From: Manihot esculenta
Lineage: Eukaryota; Streptophyta; Magnoliopsida; Malpighiales; Euphorbiaceae
DNA: 64,000 bases
Direction: 5' to 3'
Assembly: GCF_001659605.2 (NCBI RefSeq)
Contig: NC_035167.2
Location: 4,154,001 to 4,218,000 of the forward strand
In this document: positions 22,305 to 33,486 of the stretch, piece by piece
Layout of the letters: each line of letters begins with the position of its first letter
Numbering within the stretch: the first letter of the stretch is position 1
The notes under the pieces: generated by a model
What the model was told of the DNA's origin: nothing
Databases searched by the model: none
What the model saw: only the letters and a program-made list of their open reading frames with translations
Program-made: the position numbers and the translations under genes

Positions 22305-23821
22305 TGATCAAGCATAATTTAGCCACATTTTTATCATAATTATTGTTGCTTATTTACACATTTTTTAGTTTAATTTATGGTTTTTATCTTGTTTTTACAG
22401 AAAAGGAAGAAATTAGAAAATGGGAGAAAAAGTGCAGAAAAAGTACAGAAGGATGATTTGCCCAGTGATTTGCCCAAGATCACCAGCTAAACTGCTCCAA
22501 TCACTGCCCAGATCAAGCTAAAGCAGAAACCCGGAGGCAACAGACAGCAGTGATATGGGCAGTGATTTGCCCAAGAAACTCGAAGATCACTGGCCAAATC
22601 ACTCGCAGAGACATAGAGGACTGACTCACAGAGAAGCGATCTGGTCAGTGATTTGCCCAATCACTTGAAGAAACTGGTCAAATCACCGGGCAAATCACTT
22701 TGACAGCAGAAACTTACAGCAGAGCGGGAAAATGGGCAGAAAATAGAAATCCGAATTTTCAGAAGTCCAAATCCAATCCAATCACTTCCAACACAAAACC
22801 AAGAGCCACGAAAGAGTCTCATCCAAGGAATTCCAATTGCAATTAAAATCAACATCAAAAGAGGAGTCAAACACCAAATCAAAGAGGGATTTCAAAACCC
22901 TAGATGGAGAGAAATTCTGCAGCTATAAAAGGAGAGCCTCCAAACCAGCAAAAATATCTTCTGATCAGCAACTCAACTTGCCAGAAACTCTCCAGCATCT
23001 TCTTCCTTTCTTTTTCTTTTCATCTTTTTGTGTATTTAGTCTACCATGAGTGGCTAAACTCCTTATTTTCTAGTTGAAGTTGAGAATATTCAGATTTGTG
23101 ATGAATTGGGAGGTTTAATACTCCATTGTTGAACTCTTATTTGTTTCAATATTTATGCAATCTGATCTTTTCTACAAGTATTACTTTGCTTTTAGAATCA
23201 ATAAGGGCCCATTGCTTTTAAATTGCTTGAGTAATATTGTTTGAATGGTTTAGGTCCGTAATTGCTTGGATTGTTCAAATACACATTCAATCAGGTTGCA
23301 TAACCTAGCCTTGACCACGCGGTTGGCAAGGATAGAATTGGGTTTCTCTAAGTCTTAATGCGATCAACAGTTGTTCGATGCTAAATGCCCCAAGGACGTT
23401 CCTTGGCAACTTGCTGATTAGTGTTTGATTAGCGAACGTTTCCTAATCAAACTAGAACTAAGGAGGAATTTGGATTGTGAGAAGCGTCTTCCACAACCAA
23501 AACTAATTTATTGAAATCAAATAGGAGTCTTTAATAATCAATGATCAATTCTGAACAAACTGAATTAGACTCATACTTCAACTAGAAGCTTTTCTCTTAT
23601 TGATTTACTCATCTTAAAATTATTGCTTTCTTTTGCTATTTAGTTTTAACTCATCAAAACAAACCCCCCTCTTTTATTTATTTGTTACTACTTGCCCTAG
23701 TCATTATTAGGAAGATCTTTAGTGTCAATTCCCTGTGGTTCGACCCTATTGCCACTATCTGCAAATTTATTTGTTGATTGATAATAGGTTTATTTTTGAC
23801 GGCTTCGACAACCGCTTATCA
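22305..23821 (+). repeat. Athila-1 5' LTR
   Basis: 1517 bp, TGATCAAGCATAATTT...CAACCGCTTATCA. It contains several GTGATTTGCCC-type motifs near 22450-22700 and a CTATAAAAGG promoter-like box near 22922. Short frames in it are not coding. Confidence 0.93.
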
Positions 23822-23826
23822 AAAAT

Positions 23827-23843
23827 TGGCGCCGTTGCCGGGG
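23827..23843 (+). other. Athila-1 primer binding site (tRNA-Asp type)
   Basis: TGGCGCCGTTGCCGGGG, 5 nt after the LTR, is the complement of the 3' end of plant tRNA-Asp, the primer known for Athila elements. Confidence 0.85.
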
Positions 23844-23872
23844 AATTGATCTAACTAACGTATTTTCCCTTT

Positions 23873-26800
23873 ATGACTAGGTCTGGCCGTAAAGACAGTC
23901 TTCTTTACGACCCAGAGATTGAAAAAACTGCCAAGAGCTTAAGGAAGCAAGCAAATTTGAGGAACCAAGCCTCAAGACCATCTTCATCAACAACACCATC
24001 TCACAGACCACCTACTGCCCCTGCTGAAGAAATTTCTGCACCAGCAGAAACTTCCACCACCGCACCTGCTACAGCAGAATTTTTACCAGAAACTGAATTT
24101 CTGGTCATGGCAGAAAATCCAGCAATGGCAGCACCACCTGCTGCACATGTAGAAGCTGAAAATCAAGCAAGAAACGTGCCCATCCAAGCACCACAGCCAC
24201 GGGAGAGAACTCTTGGAGAGTTAGCTGAACAAGCAGGAGATCAAGCACCCTTATGCATTGAATATCCCCTATTGACAGCACCATTCGAGCTAAGGACAGG
24301 TTTGATTCATCTCCTTCCTAAATTCAGAGGCCTAGAGAATGAAGATCCTCACAAGCATTTGAAGGCATTCCACGTTGTGTGCTCAACCATGAGACCCCAA
24401 GGCATTCCAGAAGACGATATCAAGCTTAGAGCCTTCCCTTTTTCCCTTGAAGACTATGCCAAAGAATGGCTATTCTACTTGCCACCCGGATCCATCACAT
24501 CATGGGCTGATATGGTAAGAGCATTCTTGAGAAAATTCTTTCCAACCTCAAAAGCCATAGGCATCCGTCGGGAAATAAGTGGTATAAAGCAAAAGCACTC
24601 TGAAGGCTTGTATGAGTACTGGGAGAGGTTCAAAAAGTTGTGCACAAGCTGCCCTCGGCATGATATTTCTGACCAATCTCTCATTGAGTACTTCTATGGA
24701 GGTTTGCTACCCTCAGAGAGAAAATTTATTGACGCAGCCTGTGGAGGAACGATTGAAACAAAATCACCTCGAGAGATGAGGGACTTAATTTCCTCCATGG
24801 CTGCAGCTTCTCAACAATTTGGAGATCAAGAGCTGCCAACAAGGAATGTAAATGAGGTGAGTAATTCCACTTTATCATCCCAACTTTCTGAACTCACCAA
24901 TGCTGTCCGTAGCCTTGTTGTGAGTCAAGCCCAACAAGTCCAGCAGATTCAGCAGCCCAAGACATGTGGAATATGTGCCAACAATCACCCAACTGATCTA
25001 TGTCCTTCCCTTCAAGAGGAGGACCAGCAAGTCAATGCTGTTGGAGGCTTCAATGGGCAAAGAAGGTATGATCCCTATGCAAATACTTATAATCCAGGCT
25101 GGAGGGACCATCCAAATTTCAGTTATGCAAGGGGAAATCAATATCCAAGCTACCAGCAAAGGAATCAAGCTCAAGCTGCATCTCAGAATTCCAATGCATC
25201 TCTTGAAGAGATTGTGAAAAATTTGGCAAATACTGTGCAGAATCTTGAGAAACAAATGGGGCAAATGGCTTCATCCTTGAACAAAATTGAATCACAAGGA
25301 AAGCTACCTTCCCAAACTGAGATAAATCCAAGACAAAATGTTAGCGCCATCACATTAAGGAGTGGAAAGGAGTTGCAAGACAATAGGGCTGAAAAATTGC
25401 AAAAACAGGGCATGGAAGAAATTCTGCCAGAAAGTGATCAGGGCAGTGATTTGCCCAGTTCACTAGTAGAAACTGACCCGATCGCTGGTCAAACTGAGCT
25501 GTCCAGTAGTGATCTGCCCAAACCACCAGAGAAGGCAGAAAGTGATTTGCCCAAATCACCAGAGAAGGCAGAATCCAGTCAAAGGCAGAAACAGCAACCA
25601 GCAGAAAAATTCAAGATACCTCCTCCCTTCCCAAAGAGATTTGCAAAGTCCCAAAAGGAGAAAGAGGAAAAAGAGATATTGGAGACACTCCGCAAGGTGG
25701 AAATCAACATTCCCCTACTTGATGCTGTAAAGCAAATTCCAAGGTATGCCAAGTTTCTCAAAGACCTATGCACCAACCGAAGGAAACTTGCTGAACGTGA
25801 AAAGGTAAGTGTGGGGGAGTGTGTTTCAGCTGTAATCCAAAGGAAACTTCCAACCAAATGCAAGGATAGAGGGATGTTCGCGGTTTCATGCAAGATAGGC
25901 AATGTGGGAATAAAGAAGGCCATGTGTGACCTTGGAGCTTCAATAAATGTCATGCCACTTTCCATTTTTAACTTGTTGAATGCAGGTACACTCAAGGGCA
26001 CCAGTATTGTGATCCAATTGGCTGACCGATCCGTCGTCCATCCCAAGGGAGTGCTAGAAGATGTGTTGGTACAAGTTGACCAACTAGTCTTCCCAGCTGA
26101 TTTTTATGTGATTGACATGGAGGAGGATAAGGGCAACATCACCTCTGATATCTTACTTGGGAGACCATTCTTGAGCACAGCAAGAACAAAAATTGATGTG
26201 CATGATGGCACATTGACTATGGAGTTTGAAGGGGAAGTTATCAAATTTAATGTTTATGATGCCATGAAATTCCCCAATGATGTTTCTCCTGTTTATGGCC
26301 TTGATGTTATTGATGATTTAAGTCAAGAAATTTTTGATTTTGATCAAGAAAACTTACTTTATGAAGGTCTTTGCAGGAAAGGAGAAGTGGACAGCAACAT
26401 CACTGAAGCAAAAAAAACAGCAGACTGCTGTAACTTGCTGGATGTGGGTGATTTGCCCAGTGATTTGCCTAGACCACCAGATAATCTGCTCAAATCACAG
26501 ACCAAATCACTGGAGCAGACAGACTTGACAGAAAGTGATTTGCCCAGACCACCAGATAATCTACCCAAATCACAGCCCAAATCAGACAGCAAACAGCAGA
26601 AATCAGCACTAGAACTGAAACCATTGCCAAGCCACCTCAAATATGCCTACTTGGGAGCTGGAAATTCACTTCCAGTCATTATTTCTAACCAGCTCAGCCA
26701 AGAAGAAGAGGAAAAACTCCTTGATGTGTTAAAGAAGCACAAAAAAGCAATTGGGTGGACCTTGGAAGACATAAAAGGCACCTCAAGACCATTCGGTGGA

Positions 26801-26977
26801 GGCTCATTTCACCAGAATCAGAGACAGGATGCAGCACATGAAGCTATTGACGTACGGAGTCCACAAACAAGCAAGGTTTTCAAGGTTAATGAGCATCGTT
26901 TGAAGAGATTCAATGAAGGTTTTACTGTCCATGTTGTGGAGGAGGTTCCCTTGGATCCCCCTTCCCAAGACTGCTGA
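23873..26977 (+). CDS. gag: Athila-1 gag-protease fused to integrase C-terminal remnant
   Basis: 1034 codons from MTRSGRKDSLLYDPEIEKTAKS. Residues about 145-300 are the gag domain (LLPKFRGLENEDPHKHLKAF...EWLFYLPPGS...RKFFPTSKA...FYGGLLPSER). A CX2CX3HX4C knuckle lies at about 365-377 (CGICANNHPTDLC). KIPPPFPKRF...LLDAVKQIPRYAKFLKDLC and the protease box CDLGASINVMP (about 684-694) with SDILLGRPFLSTA are Athila hallmarks. SDLP-rich repeats (SDLPRPPDN) follow. After KAIGWTLEDIKGTSRPFGGGS, where RT should begin, the frame jumps to SKVFKVNEHRLKRFNEGF, an integrase C-terminal motif. That is a large internal deletion, kept in frame. Confidence 0.88.
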   Translation: MTRSGRKDSLLYDPEIEKTAKSLRKQANLRNQASRPSSSTTPSHRPPTAPAEEISAPAETSTTAPATAEFLPETEFLVMAENPAMAAPPAAHVEAENQARNVPIQAPQPRERTLGELAEQAGDQAPLCIEYPLLTAPFELRTGLIHLLPKFRGLENEDPHKHLKAFHVVCSTMRPQGIPEDDIKLRAFPFSLEDYAKEWLFYLPPGSITSWADMVRAFLRKFFPTSKAIGIRREISGIKQKHSEGLYEYWERFKKLCTSCPRHDISDQSLIEYFYGGLLPSERKFIDAACGGTIETKSPREMRDLISSMAAASQQFGDQELPTRNVNEVSNSTLSSQLSELTNAVRSLVVSQAQQVQQIQQPKTCGICANNHPTDLCPSLQEEDQQVNAVGGFNGQRRYDPYANTYNPGWRDHPNFSYARGNQYPSYQQRNQAQAASQNSNASLEEIVKNLANTVQNLEKQMGQMASSLNKIESQGKLPSQTEINPRQNVSAITLRSGKELQDNRAEKLQKQGMEEILPESDQGSDLPSSLVETDPIAGQTELSSSDLPKPPEKAESDLPKSPEKAESSQRQKQQPAEKFKIPPPFPKRFAKSQKEKEEKEILETLRKVEINIPLLDAVKQIPRYAKFLKDLCTNRRKLAEREKVSVGECVSAVIQRKLPTKCKDRGMFAVSCKIGNVGIKKAMCDLGASINVMPLSIFNLLNAGTLKGTSIVIQLADRSVVHPKGVLEDVLVQVDQLVFPADFYVIDMEEDKGNITSDILLGRPFLSTARTKIDVHDGTLTMEFEGEVIKFNVYDAMKFPNDVSPVYGLDVIDDLSQEIFDFDQENLLYEGLCRKGEVDSNITEAKKTADCCNLLDVGDLPSDLPRPPDNLLKSQTKSLEQTDLTESDLPRPPDNLPKSQPKSDSKQQKSALELKPLPSHLKYAYLGAGNSLPVIISNQLSQEEEEKLLDVLKKHKKAIGWTLEDIKGTSRPFGGGSFHQNQRQDAAHEAIDVRSPQTSKVFKVNEHRLKRFNEGFTVHVVEEVPLDPPSQDC

Positions 26978-27463
26978 GCAAAACACTGAAGTCCAGCCCA
27001 AGACAGAAAACAGGGCGCTACTGGGAGGCAGCCCAGATGTAGTGATTTGCCCACTGCTTGCCCAAATCGCCGGGCAAATCGACTGAATGTACCATAGTCA
27101 CAAGTGATCGGGGCAGTGATTTGCCCAATTGCCCAGATAATTTGACCAAGATCACCGGTCCAATCGCAAAATCAAGCACATCATCAGAAAAGGGCGTGAA
27201 CAGTACCAGCCCAGCAACTGCAAAGGAGCAGCGATCTGGCCAAGTGATTTGCCCACTGCTTACCTAAATCACTGGTCAAATCACCCTGTCAAGAATCTAG
27301 AGGGCCAGCATTAAATGATCAGGGCAGTTCACATACCCAAATCACTTTAAGTAGTCTTTTCTTTTATTTTTACTTTTTACGCAATTTACTGTTTTTATCT
27401 CTTCTTCTTCAAGATCTCTCCTTTCCGACCCACCACTCACCCACCGGCAAACTCAAGACCACC
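26978..27463 (+). other. Athila-1 spacer rich in GTGATTTGCCC motifs
   Basis: Non-coding. It contains repeated AGTGATTTGCCCA and inverted TGGGCAAATC forms at about 27040-27080, 27110-27130 and 27244-27290. It ends in a CT-rich leader before the next ATG. Confidence 0.6.
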
Positions 27464-28631
27464 ATGGTCCGAATCAAGATGAAGGCCACCGGCGGACCGT
27501 TCATGTGGAAGAAACTAGGGCTGCCGAGGCCCATCCCCTCCGACAGTGATGACGAAGCGCGGGACACCCCTCCACCAGCCACCACCAGCACTGAAACACC
27601 ACCGGCCACTAGAACAGAGACAGGACGCACCGACTCACCGGCCGTCCAGACATATGACCGGCAAAGGAAACGGCCAAGAACGCCGACACCACCTCCACCG
27701 TCCACATCCCCAATAACCCCGACGGCGAACCCTAAGGGCGAAACGCCACCAGAGGCCACCACTTCCTCCGGCCACGGCCAGAAACGGCTAAGAACTCAGT
27801 CGCCACCTCCACCGCCGATATCAGAGCCAGAACTAGAAACCACCATTGCTACACATCCCGCAGGACATGAGGAAGGCGATGCACCCACTGAAGTGCCCAA
27901 CAATTTGCCCACTGACGCGCCCACTAGTACGCCCAGTGATTTCACCAGCAATTTGCTAAGCGCTATGCCTAGTGATATGCCCACTGATGCGCCCAGCAAT
28001 GTGCCAAGCGCTATGCCCAGCGATGTGCCCACCGATGCGCCCATGGACTTACCAAGTGATGTGCCTAGCGATGTGCCCAGCGACACACTCAGTGATATGC
28101 CCAGTAATTTGCCCAGCGATTTGCCCAGGCCAGCGTACCCTGATCACATCGTCAAATCACTGACATTCAACAAAATTTCTGAGTGCACCAGGCTGGTTAA
28201 AGTTTCATCTCTACCATATCACCCAGGTAAGTATATCAACCATGGCACACTAGGAGCATTGAGACTCCATTCCCAGATGATATAGGGTTGCTTTGCAAGG
28301 TGAGGGATGCTTTTTCCATTGCACCTGCAGGTCCAGTAACGCCACGCCATGAGCGTGTTTTCAGAAGGAAGAAGGCCACCACAAACACCACCACTCAGCA
28401 GCCAGCCTCCACAGCAGCCCCTACAGATGGGACAACACAGGAAACAAGGCAAGAACCAGCAAATACACTTCCAGCAGACCCCAGCAGGATGCTCCTCAGC
28501 CACCAGAAGACGAAGCCCCCAACCAGACAGTAGAGGCTCGTCTCAGTAGGATTGAGGACCGAATGCAAAGGATGGAGCACTTGTTGGACCTGCTGGTGGA
28601 CCATTTTCTGCCCCAGCACCGTGACAGATAG
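27464..28631 (+). pseudogene. Athila-1 second ORF (env-like position), probably spliced, partly broken
   Basis: It starts MVRIKMKATGGPFMWKK and is rich in Pro/Thr, with a tandem (P)SD(M/V)PTDAPS-type repeat at about residues 150-215 encoded by GATxTGCCCA variants. A good intron candidate lies at 28227-28330 (CCAG|GTAAGT...CCTGCAG|GT). Splicing joins HPG to PVTPRHERVFRRKK in frame, and that exon stops at 28531-28533. A further frame (28521-28631) reads LSRIEDRMQRMEHLLDLLVDHFLPQ, a heptad-like end also found at the 3' end of the Athila-2 frame. A one-base shift is therefore likely near 28520. The position matches the extra ORF of Athila elements. I see no clear transmembrane segment, so an envelope function is not supported. 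Confidence 0.55.
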
Positions 28632-29798
28632 CGATCTGCCCAGTGATTTGCCCAGTGCTTGCCCAAGTCACTGGTCAAATCACCCACAGGCCAGGAAGTC
28701 CCTTTCCCTTTTCTTCTTCATTTCTCTATATATATATATTCAAACATTGAGGACAATATTTGGGATAGGTGTGGGGGTACTGGAGAGTATTTATTCACTG
28801 ATCACACCATCTTTTGATTTCTTTTTTTCCTATTTTGTTTCTTACTGTTTCTTTTTGTTTCTTTTTGCATTATTCTTACCCCTTTTTGCACACACCAGAA
28901 TTTTTTTCACACTTTTTGCACACACACACAGAATTTTGTCTTAGCTTTTGCTCTACTCAACATAGATAACAAGGTTAAAAGAGTTTCCTTATCTCAGGAC
29001 CCCATTGATTTGCCACCCCTTTAAGCCTAAACTGAATCATTCACAGTATGTTACCTTCACTTAGGAAGTTCTTTACTTGAATTGAATCCTTAAATTTGTT
29101 GTGGTCAAGGGAAATAAAAATAAAAATACATGCAAATAAAAAGCTAGTGTAACTCCCTATGAGCTGATTTGCCCAAACTATCATGACAAACCAGCACAAA
29201 GCACAAATCACAAACTTGTTCCAATGGTCTAAGACTATGAACTGAGCCTAATAGCCACTTGGAGAAGTAACTGACTGAGTAACCGGGGGTGTATCACCCA
29301 TGTACACAATCGCGTAAAAAGGTCAGTAACTTTTTCAAGCAAATAAGGTTCGATGGTCTAGACTATGAACAGAGCTAGTAGCCACTTGAACAAGTGACTA
29401 ACTGAGTAACCGGGGGTGTATCACCCATGTACACAATCGCGTAAAAAGGTTAGTGACTTTTTCAGGCAAGGATAAGAATAAGTGCTGCTGAAAATAAAAA
29501 CAAAAATAAAAAGAAATAGAGAAGAAAAGGGGCAAGTCACTCCTAGGGGTTACATTAAACCTAACATAAAAGAATAAGCATGATTGAATAAAAAACCTTT
29601 CCCTTGACCATGGTAGGTGAAAGGAAACAAGGAAAGGAGAGGATGACCTTAGTGCATGTACTCTATACTGTGATAGTTCATATTAGGAGTCTAGGGGGGG
29701 CTGATTAAGTGGTGCTTAGGTTCTAAGGAAAAAGGGGGCTTGATTGGCTAAGTTATTTGTTGCTTGAGGACAAGCAAAAAGCTAGGTGTGGGGGTATT
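28632..29798 (+). other. Athila-1 3' region: doubled polypurine block and tandem 127-bp duplication
   Basis: TAGGTGTGGGGGTA occurs at 28766-28779 and again at 29783-29796, directly before the 3' LTR; both are preceded by TTGAGGACAA. Between them two diverged copies of a 127-bp segment (offset between GTAACCGGGGGTGTATCACC at about 29279 and 29406) carry a GGGTGTATCACCC hairpin. Athila-2 has the same arrangement. No gene is seen. Confidence 0.8.
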
Positions 29799-31315
29799 TG
29801 ATCAAGCATAATTTAGCCACATTTTTATCATAATTATTGTTGCTTATTTACACATTTTTTAGTTTAATTTATGGTTTTTATCTTATTTTTACAGAAAAGG
29901 AAGAAATTAGAAAATGGGAGAAAAAGTGCAGAAAAAGTACAGAAGGATGATTTGCCCAGTGATTTGCCCAAGATCACCAGCTAAACTGCTCCAATCACTG
30001 CCCAGATCAAGCTAAAGCAGAAACCCGGAGGCAACAGACAGCAGTGATATGGGCAGTGATTTGCCCAAGAAACTCGAAGATCACTGGCCAAATCACTCGC
30101 AGAGACATAGAGGACTAACTCACAGAGAAGCGATCTGGTCAGTGATTTGCCCAATCACTTGAAGAAACTGGTCAAATCACCGGGCAAATCACTTTGACAG
30201 CAGAAACTTACAGCAGAGCGGAAAAATGGGCAGAAAACAGAAATCCGAATTTTCAGAAGTCCAAATCCAATCCAATCACTTCCAACACAAAACCAAGAGC
30301 CACGAAAGAGTCTCATCCAAGGAATTCCAATTGCAATTAAAATCAACATCAAAAGAGGAGTCAAACACCAAATCAAAGAGGGATTTCAAAACCCTAGATG
30401 GAGAGAAATTCTGCAGCTATAAAAGGAGAGCCTCCAAACCAGCAAAAATATCTTCTGATCAGCAACTCAACTCGCCAGAAACTCTCCAGCATCTTCTTCC
30501 TTTCTTTTTCTTTTCATCTTTTTGTGTATTTAGTCCACCATGAGTGGCTAAACTCCTTATTTTCTAGTTGAAGTTGAGAATATTCAGATTTGTGATGAAT
30601 TGGGAGGTTTAATACTCCATTGTTGAACTCTTATTTGTTTCAATATTTATGCAATCTGATCTTTTCTACAAGTATTACTTTGCTTTTAGAATCAATAAGG
30701 GCCCATTGCTTTTAAATTGCTTGAGTAATATTGTTTGAATGGTTTAGGTCCGTAATTGCTTGGATTGTTCAAATACACATTCAATCAGGTTGTATAACCT
30801 AGCCTTGACCACGCGGTTGGCAAGGATAGAATTGGGTTTCTCTAAGTCTTAATGCGATCAACAGTTGTTCGATGCTAAATGCCCCAAGGACGTTCCTTGG
30901 CAACTTGCTGATTAGTGTTTGATTAGCGAACGTTTCCTAATCAAACTAGAACTAAGGAGGAATTTGGATTGTGAGAAGCGTCTTCCATAACCAAAACTAA
31001 TTTATTGAAATCAAATAGGAGTCTTTAATAATTAATGATCAATTCTGAACAAACTGAATTAGACTCATACTTCAACCAGAAGCTTTTCTCTTATTGATTT
31101 ACTCATCTTAAAATTATTGCTTTCTTTTGCTATTTAGTTTTAACTCATCAAAACAAACCCCCCTCTTTTATTTATTTGTTACTACTTGCCCTAGTCATTA
31201 TTAGGAAGATCTTTAGTGTCAATTCCCTGTGGTTCGACCCTATTGCCACTATCTGCAAATTTATTTGTTGATTGATAATAGGTTTATTTTTGACGGCTTC
31301 GACAACCGCCTACCA
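29799..31315 (+). repeat. Athila-1 3' LTR
   Basis: 1517 bp, the partner of 22305-23821. Its last bases are CCTACCA, followed by the TSD CCCTC. Confidence 0.93.
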
Positions 31316-33486
31316 CCCTCCTCCCTCGTGGGCTCCACACATGCCTCTATGTATTTCTTCCATCACCTTCGTAGCCTCTTCCGGGCTCACGCATCGGAGC
31401 CATGGACTGGACTTTCCTTTTCTGTATAAGGTCCCCCTTATCGCTTGGTAGTTTGCGGCACGAGCTGCTATCTTTTTGGCTTCATCTTTATCCTTGGGGA
31501 GTTTACCTTTCTCCAGGTATTCTAAGTAAGGGGTCATCCAAGTCGGGTTCTGTTCTACCTGCAATATTGTGTTAGTTTTATTAAAAGCAGGTATATGGAC
31601 ATGTTGTATGTACACTTCATCAGGAAGCTATTCCAATTCTTCTTTGGATAATCGGCTAAGCAGATCTGCTTCCTCATTTTCTTCTCGGGGTATTCTTTGA
31701 AACCTGATGGTTACTCCTCGACTTGTGAGCTTGGCTTCTAAAGTTTTTACTTTAGCCAGGTAACTCTGCATAAGGGGGTCTCTAGCCTGATACATCCCTG
31801 TTACTTGGTTGATCACCAGCTGAGAGTCGCTGTTTATCTCGAGATCGGTTACTCCCACTTCCAGCGCCACCAACATCCCATTTATCAGGGCTTCATATTC
31901 TGCCACATTATTCGAGGCTTTGAACTCTAGACGTAAGGCGTAACAGACCTTAAAATCCTCTGGCCCCTTAAGCATTATTCTGGCACCACTGCCCTCAGTG
32001 CCTGACGCTCCATCTACATACAACTTCCAGTTAAATTCTGGATGAGGCTCCCCCTCACGTTCCTGTCCTGCTATCCCTGAGGATGATCCTCCCTGCTCCT
32101 CGTTGAATGAGCATTCTGCTATGAAGTCAGCCAAAGCTTGAGATTTTATAGCTGTCCTGGGTCGATATTCTAGACAGTAAGGGCTGATCTCTACGGACCA
32201 AGCCAACATCCGACCTGAAGTTTCCGGCCTGCGCAGAATCTTCTTTAAGGGTTGGTCTGTCATCACAACTCCTTGGTGGCCTTCCAAGTAAACTTTGAAT
32301 TTCCGGACTGCTAGCAATAGGGCGTAAGCCATTTTTTCAATGTTCGAATATCTGACCTCGGTATCTCTGAGTACCTTGCTGACGTAAAAAACGGGTTTCT
32401 GCTCCCCTTCTTCCACCCTTACTAACACTGCGCTGACTGCTTGTTCTGAGGCTGCCCAGTATATCAAGAGTTCTTCTCCTTTCATAGGACTACTGAGCAC
32501 GTGAGGCGAGCTGAGATATCTTTTAAGCTCTGCAAAGGCCTTTTGGCAGTCTTCTGTCCATTCAAAGTTTGGCACCTTCCTCAATTTTTTGAAAAATGGT
32601 AAGCATTTTTTTGCTGATCTTGACATGAATCGGTTGAGTGCTACTACTCTCCCGGTTAGTCTTTGAACGTCCCTTACACAGGTCGGCTCTGGCATTGTCA
32701 ATATGGCTTCTACCTTCTCCGGGTTAGGCTCGATGCCTTTTCCGCTCACCATGAATCCCAAGAATTTTCCTCCTCTAATAAAGAAAGCACATTTTGCTGG
32801 GTTCAACTTCATTCTGTACTGGTTTAATACCCCGAATACCTCCTTCAAGTCTGCTATGTGCTGCTGGAAATTTGGGTTTTTGACCACCATATCATCTACA
32901 TAAACTTCTACATTTCTGCCGATCTGGTTTTTGAAGATTTTATTCATCAATCTTTGGTAAGTTTCCCCGGCATTCCTCAATCCGAATGGCATAGCTCTGT
33001 AGCAATAAGTTCCATCTTCAGTGATAAACGAGGTCTTTTCCTCATCCGACCTTTCCATTGGGATTTGATGATAACCAGACATAGCATCCAAAGAAGACAT
33101 ATAATCGAAACCGGCCGTAGAATCGACCATTTTATTAATATCAGGAAGGGGATAACAAAATCTTTAGGGCAGGCCTTATTTAGGTCAGTAAAATCTATGC
33201 ACATCCTATATTTGCCATTGGCTTTTTTGACTAATACAGGATTTGCTAGCCATTGCGGGTACATAACTTCCCTAATAAAGCCTGCCTCATCGAGTTTCTA
33301 CACCTCCTCCCTGGTGGCCTGCTGCTTCTCTCTTCCTACTACTCTCTTCTTCTGCTTTACTGGCTTGGCTTCGGGGAGTACATTCAGCTTGTGTGTCATT
33401 ACCGTAGGGTCAATTCCAGGCATGTCAGAGGGCTTCCATGCGAAACTAGACGCATGACCTCGGATCAGGGCCATGACTTCGGCTTT
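31316..33486 (-). pseudogene. Tat-1 pol: RT, RNase H, archaeal-type RNase H, start of integrase
   Basis: From right to left: QWLANPVLVKKANGKYRMC and DLNKACPKD (RT start, same frame as gag), then MSGYHQIPM, FGLRNAGETYQRLMN and YVDD (about 32891-32902, catalytic), then the RNase H-like YWAASEQAVSAVLVR...YRPRTAIKSQALADF, then a second RNase H with LYVDGASG...SNNVAEYEALI...INSDSQLV. The last is the archaeal-type RNase H typical of the Tat lineage. Integrase starts with GMCGAHEGG at the Athila-1 insertion. Breaks I can see: TAG at 33298-33300, a frameshift at about 33150-33165 (RT N-terminus) and TAG at 31628-31630. All three would prevent a full polyprotein. Confidence 0.9.

Larger units (their letters stand above)
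22305..31315 (+). mobile_element. Athila-1: defective Athila-like Ty3/gypsy element
   Basis: 9011 bp, inserted in the Tat-1 integrase with the 5-bp duplication CCCTC (22300-22304, 31316-31320). LTRs are 1517 bp each. The order is 5' LTR, PBS, gag-protease frame, remnant of the integrase C-terminus, a second frame in the env-like position, a long 3' region, PPT and 3' LTR. RT, RNase H and the integrase core are deleted, so it depends on other elements. I counted about 12 LTR differences (about 0.8%), mostly C/T and G/A. The 3' LTR ends CTACCA instead of CTTATCA. Confidence 0.93.

Noticed and set aside
22661..22882. ORFs inside the Athila LTRs (also 22837, 30155, 30226, 55246, 55457, 59728, 59939)
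   Set aside because: They lie in LTR sequence, are duplicated with it and have no recognisable product.
28796..28944. Transmembrane-like plus frame at 28552-28944 as an envelope segment
   Set aside because: The hydrophobic run arises from a T-rich low-complexity stretch (TTTCTTTTT), not from a conserved domain.
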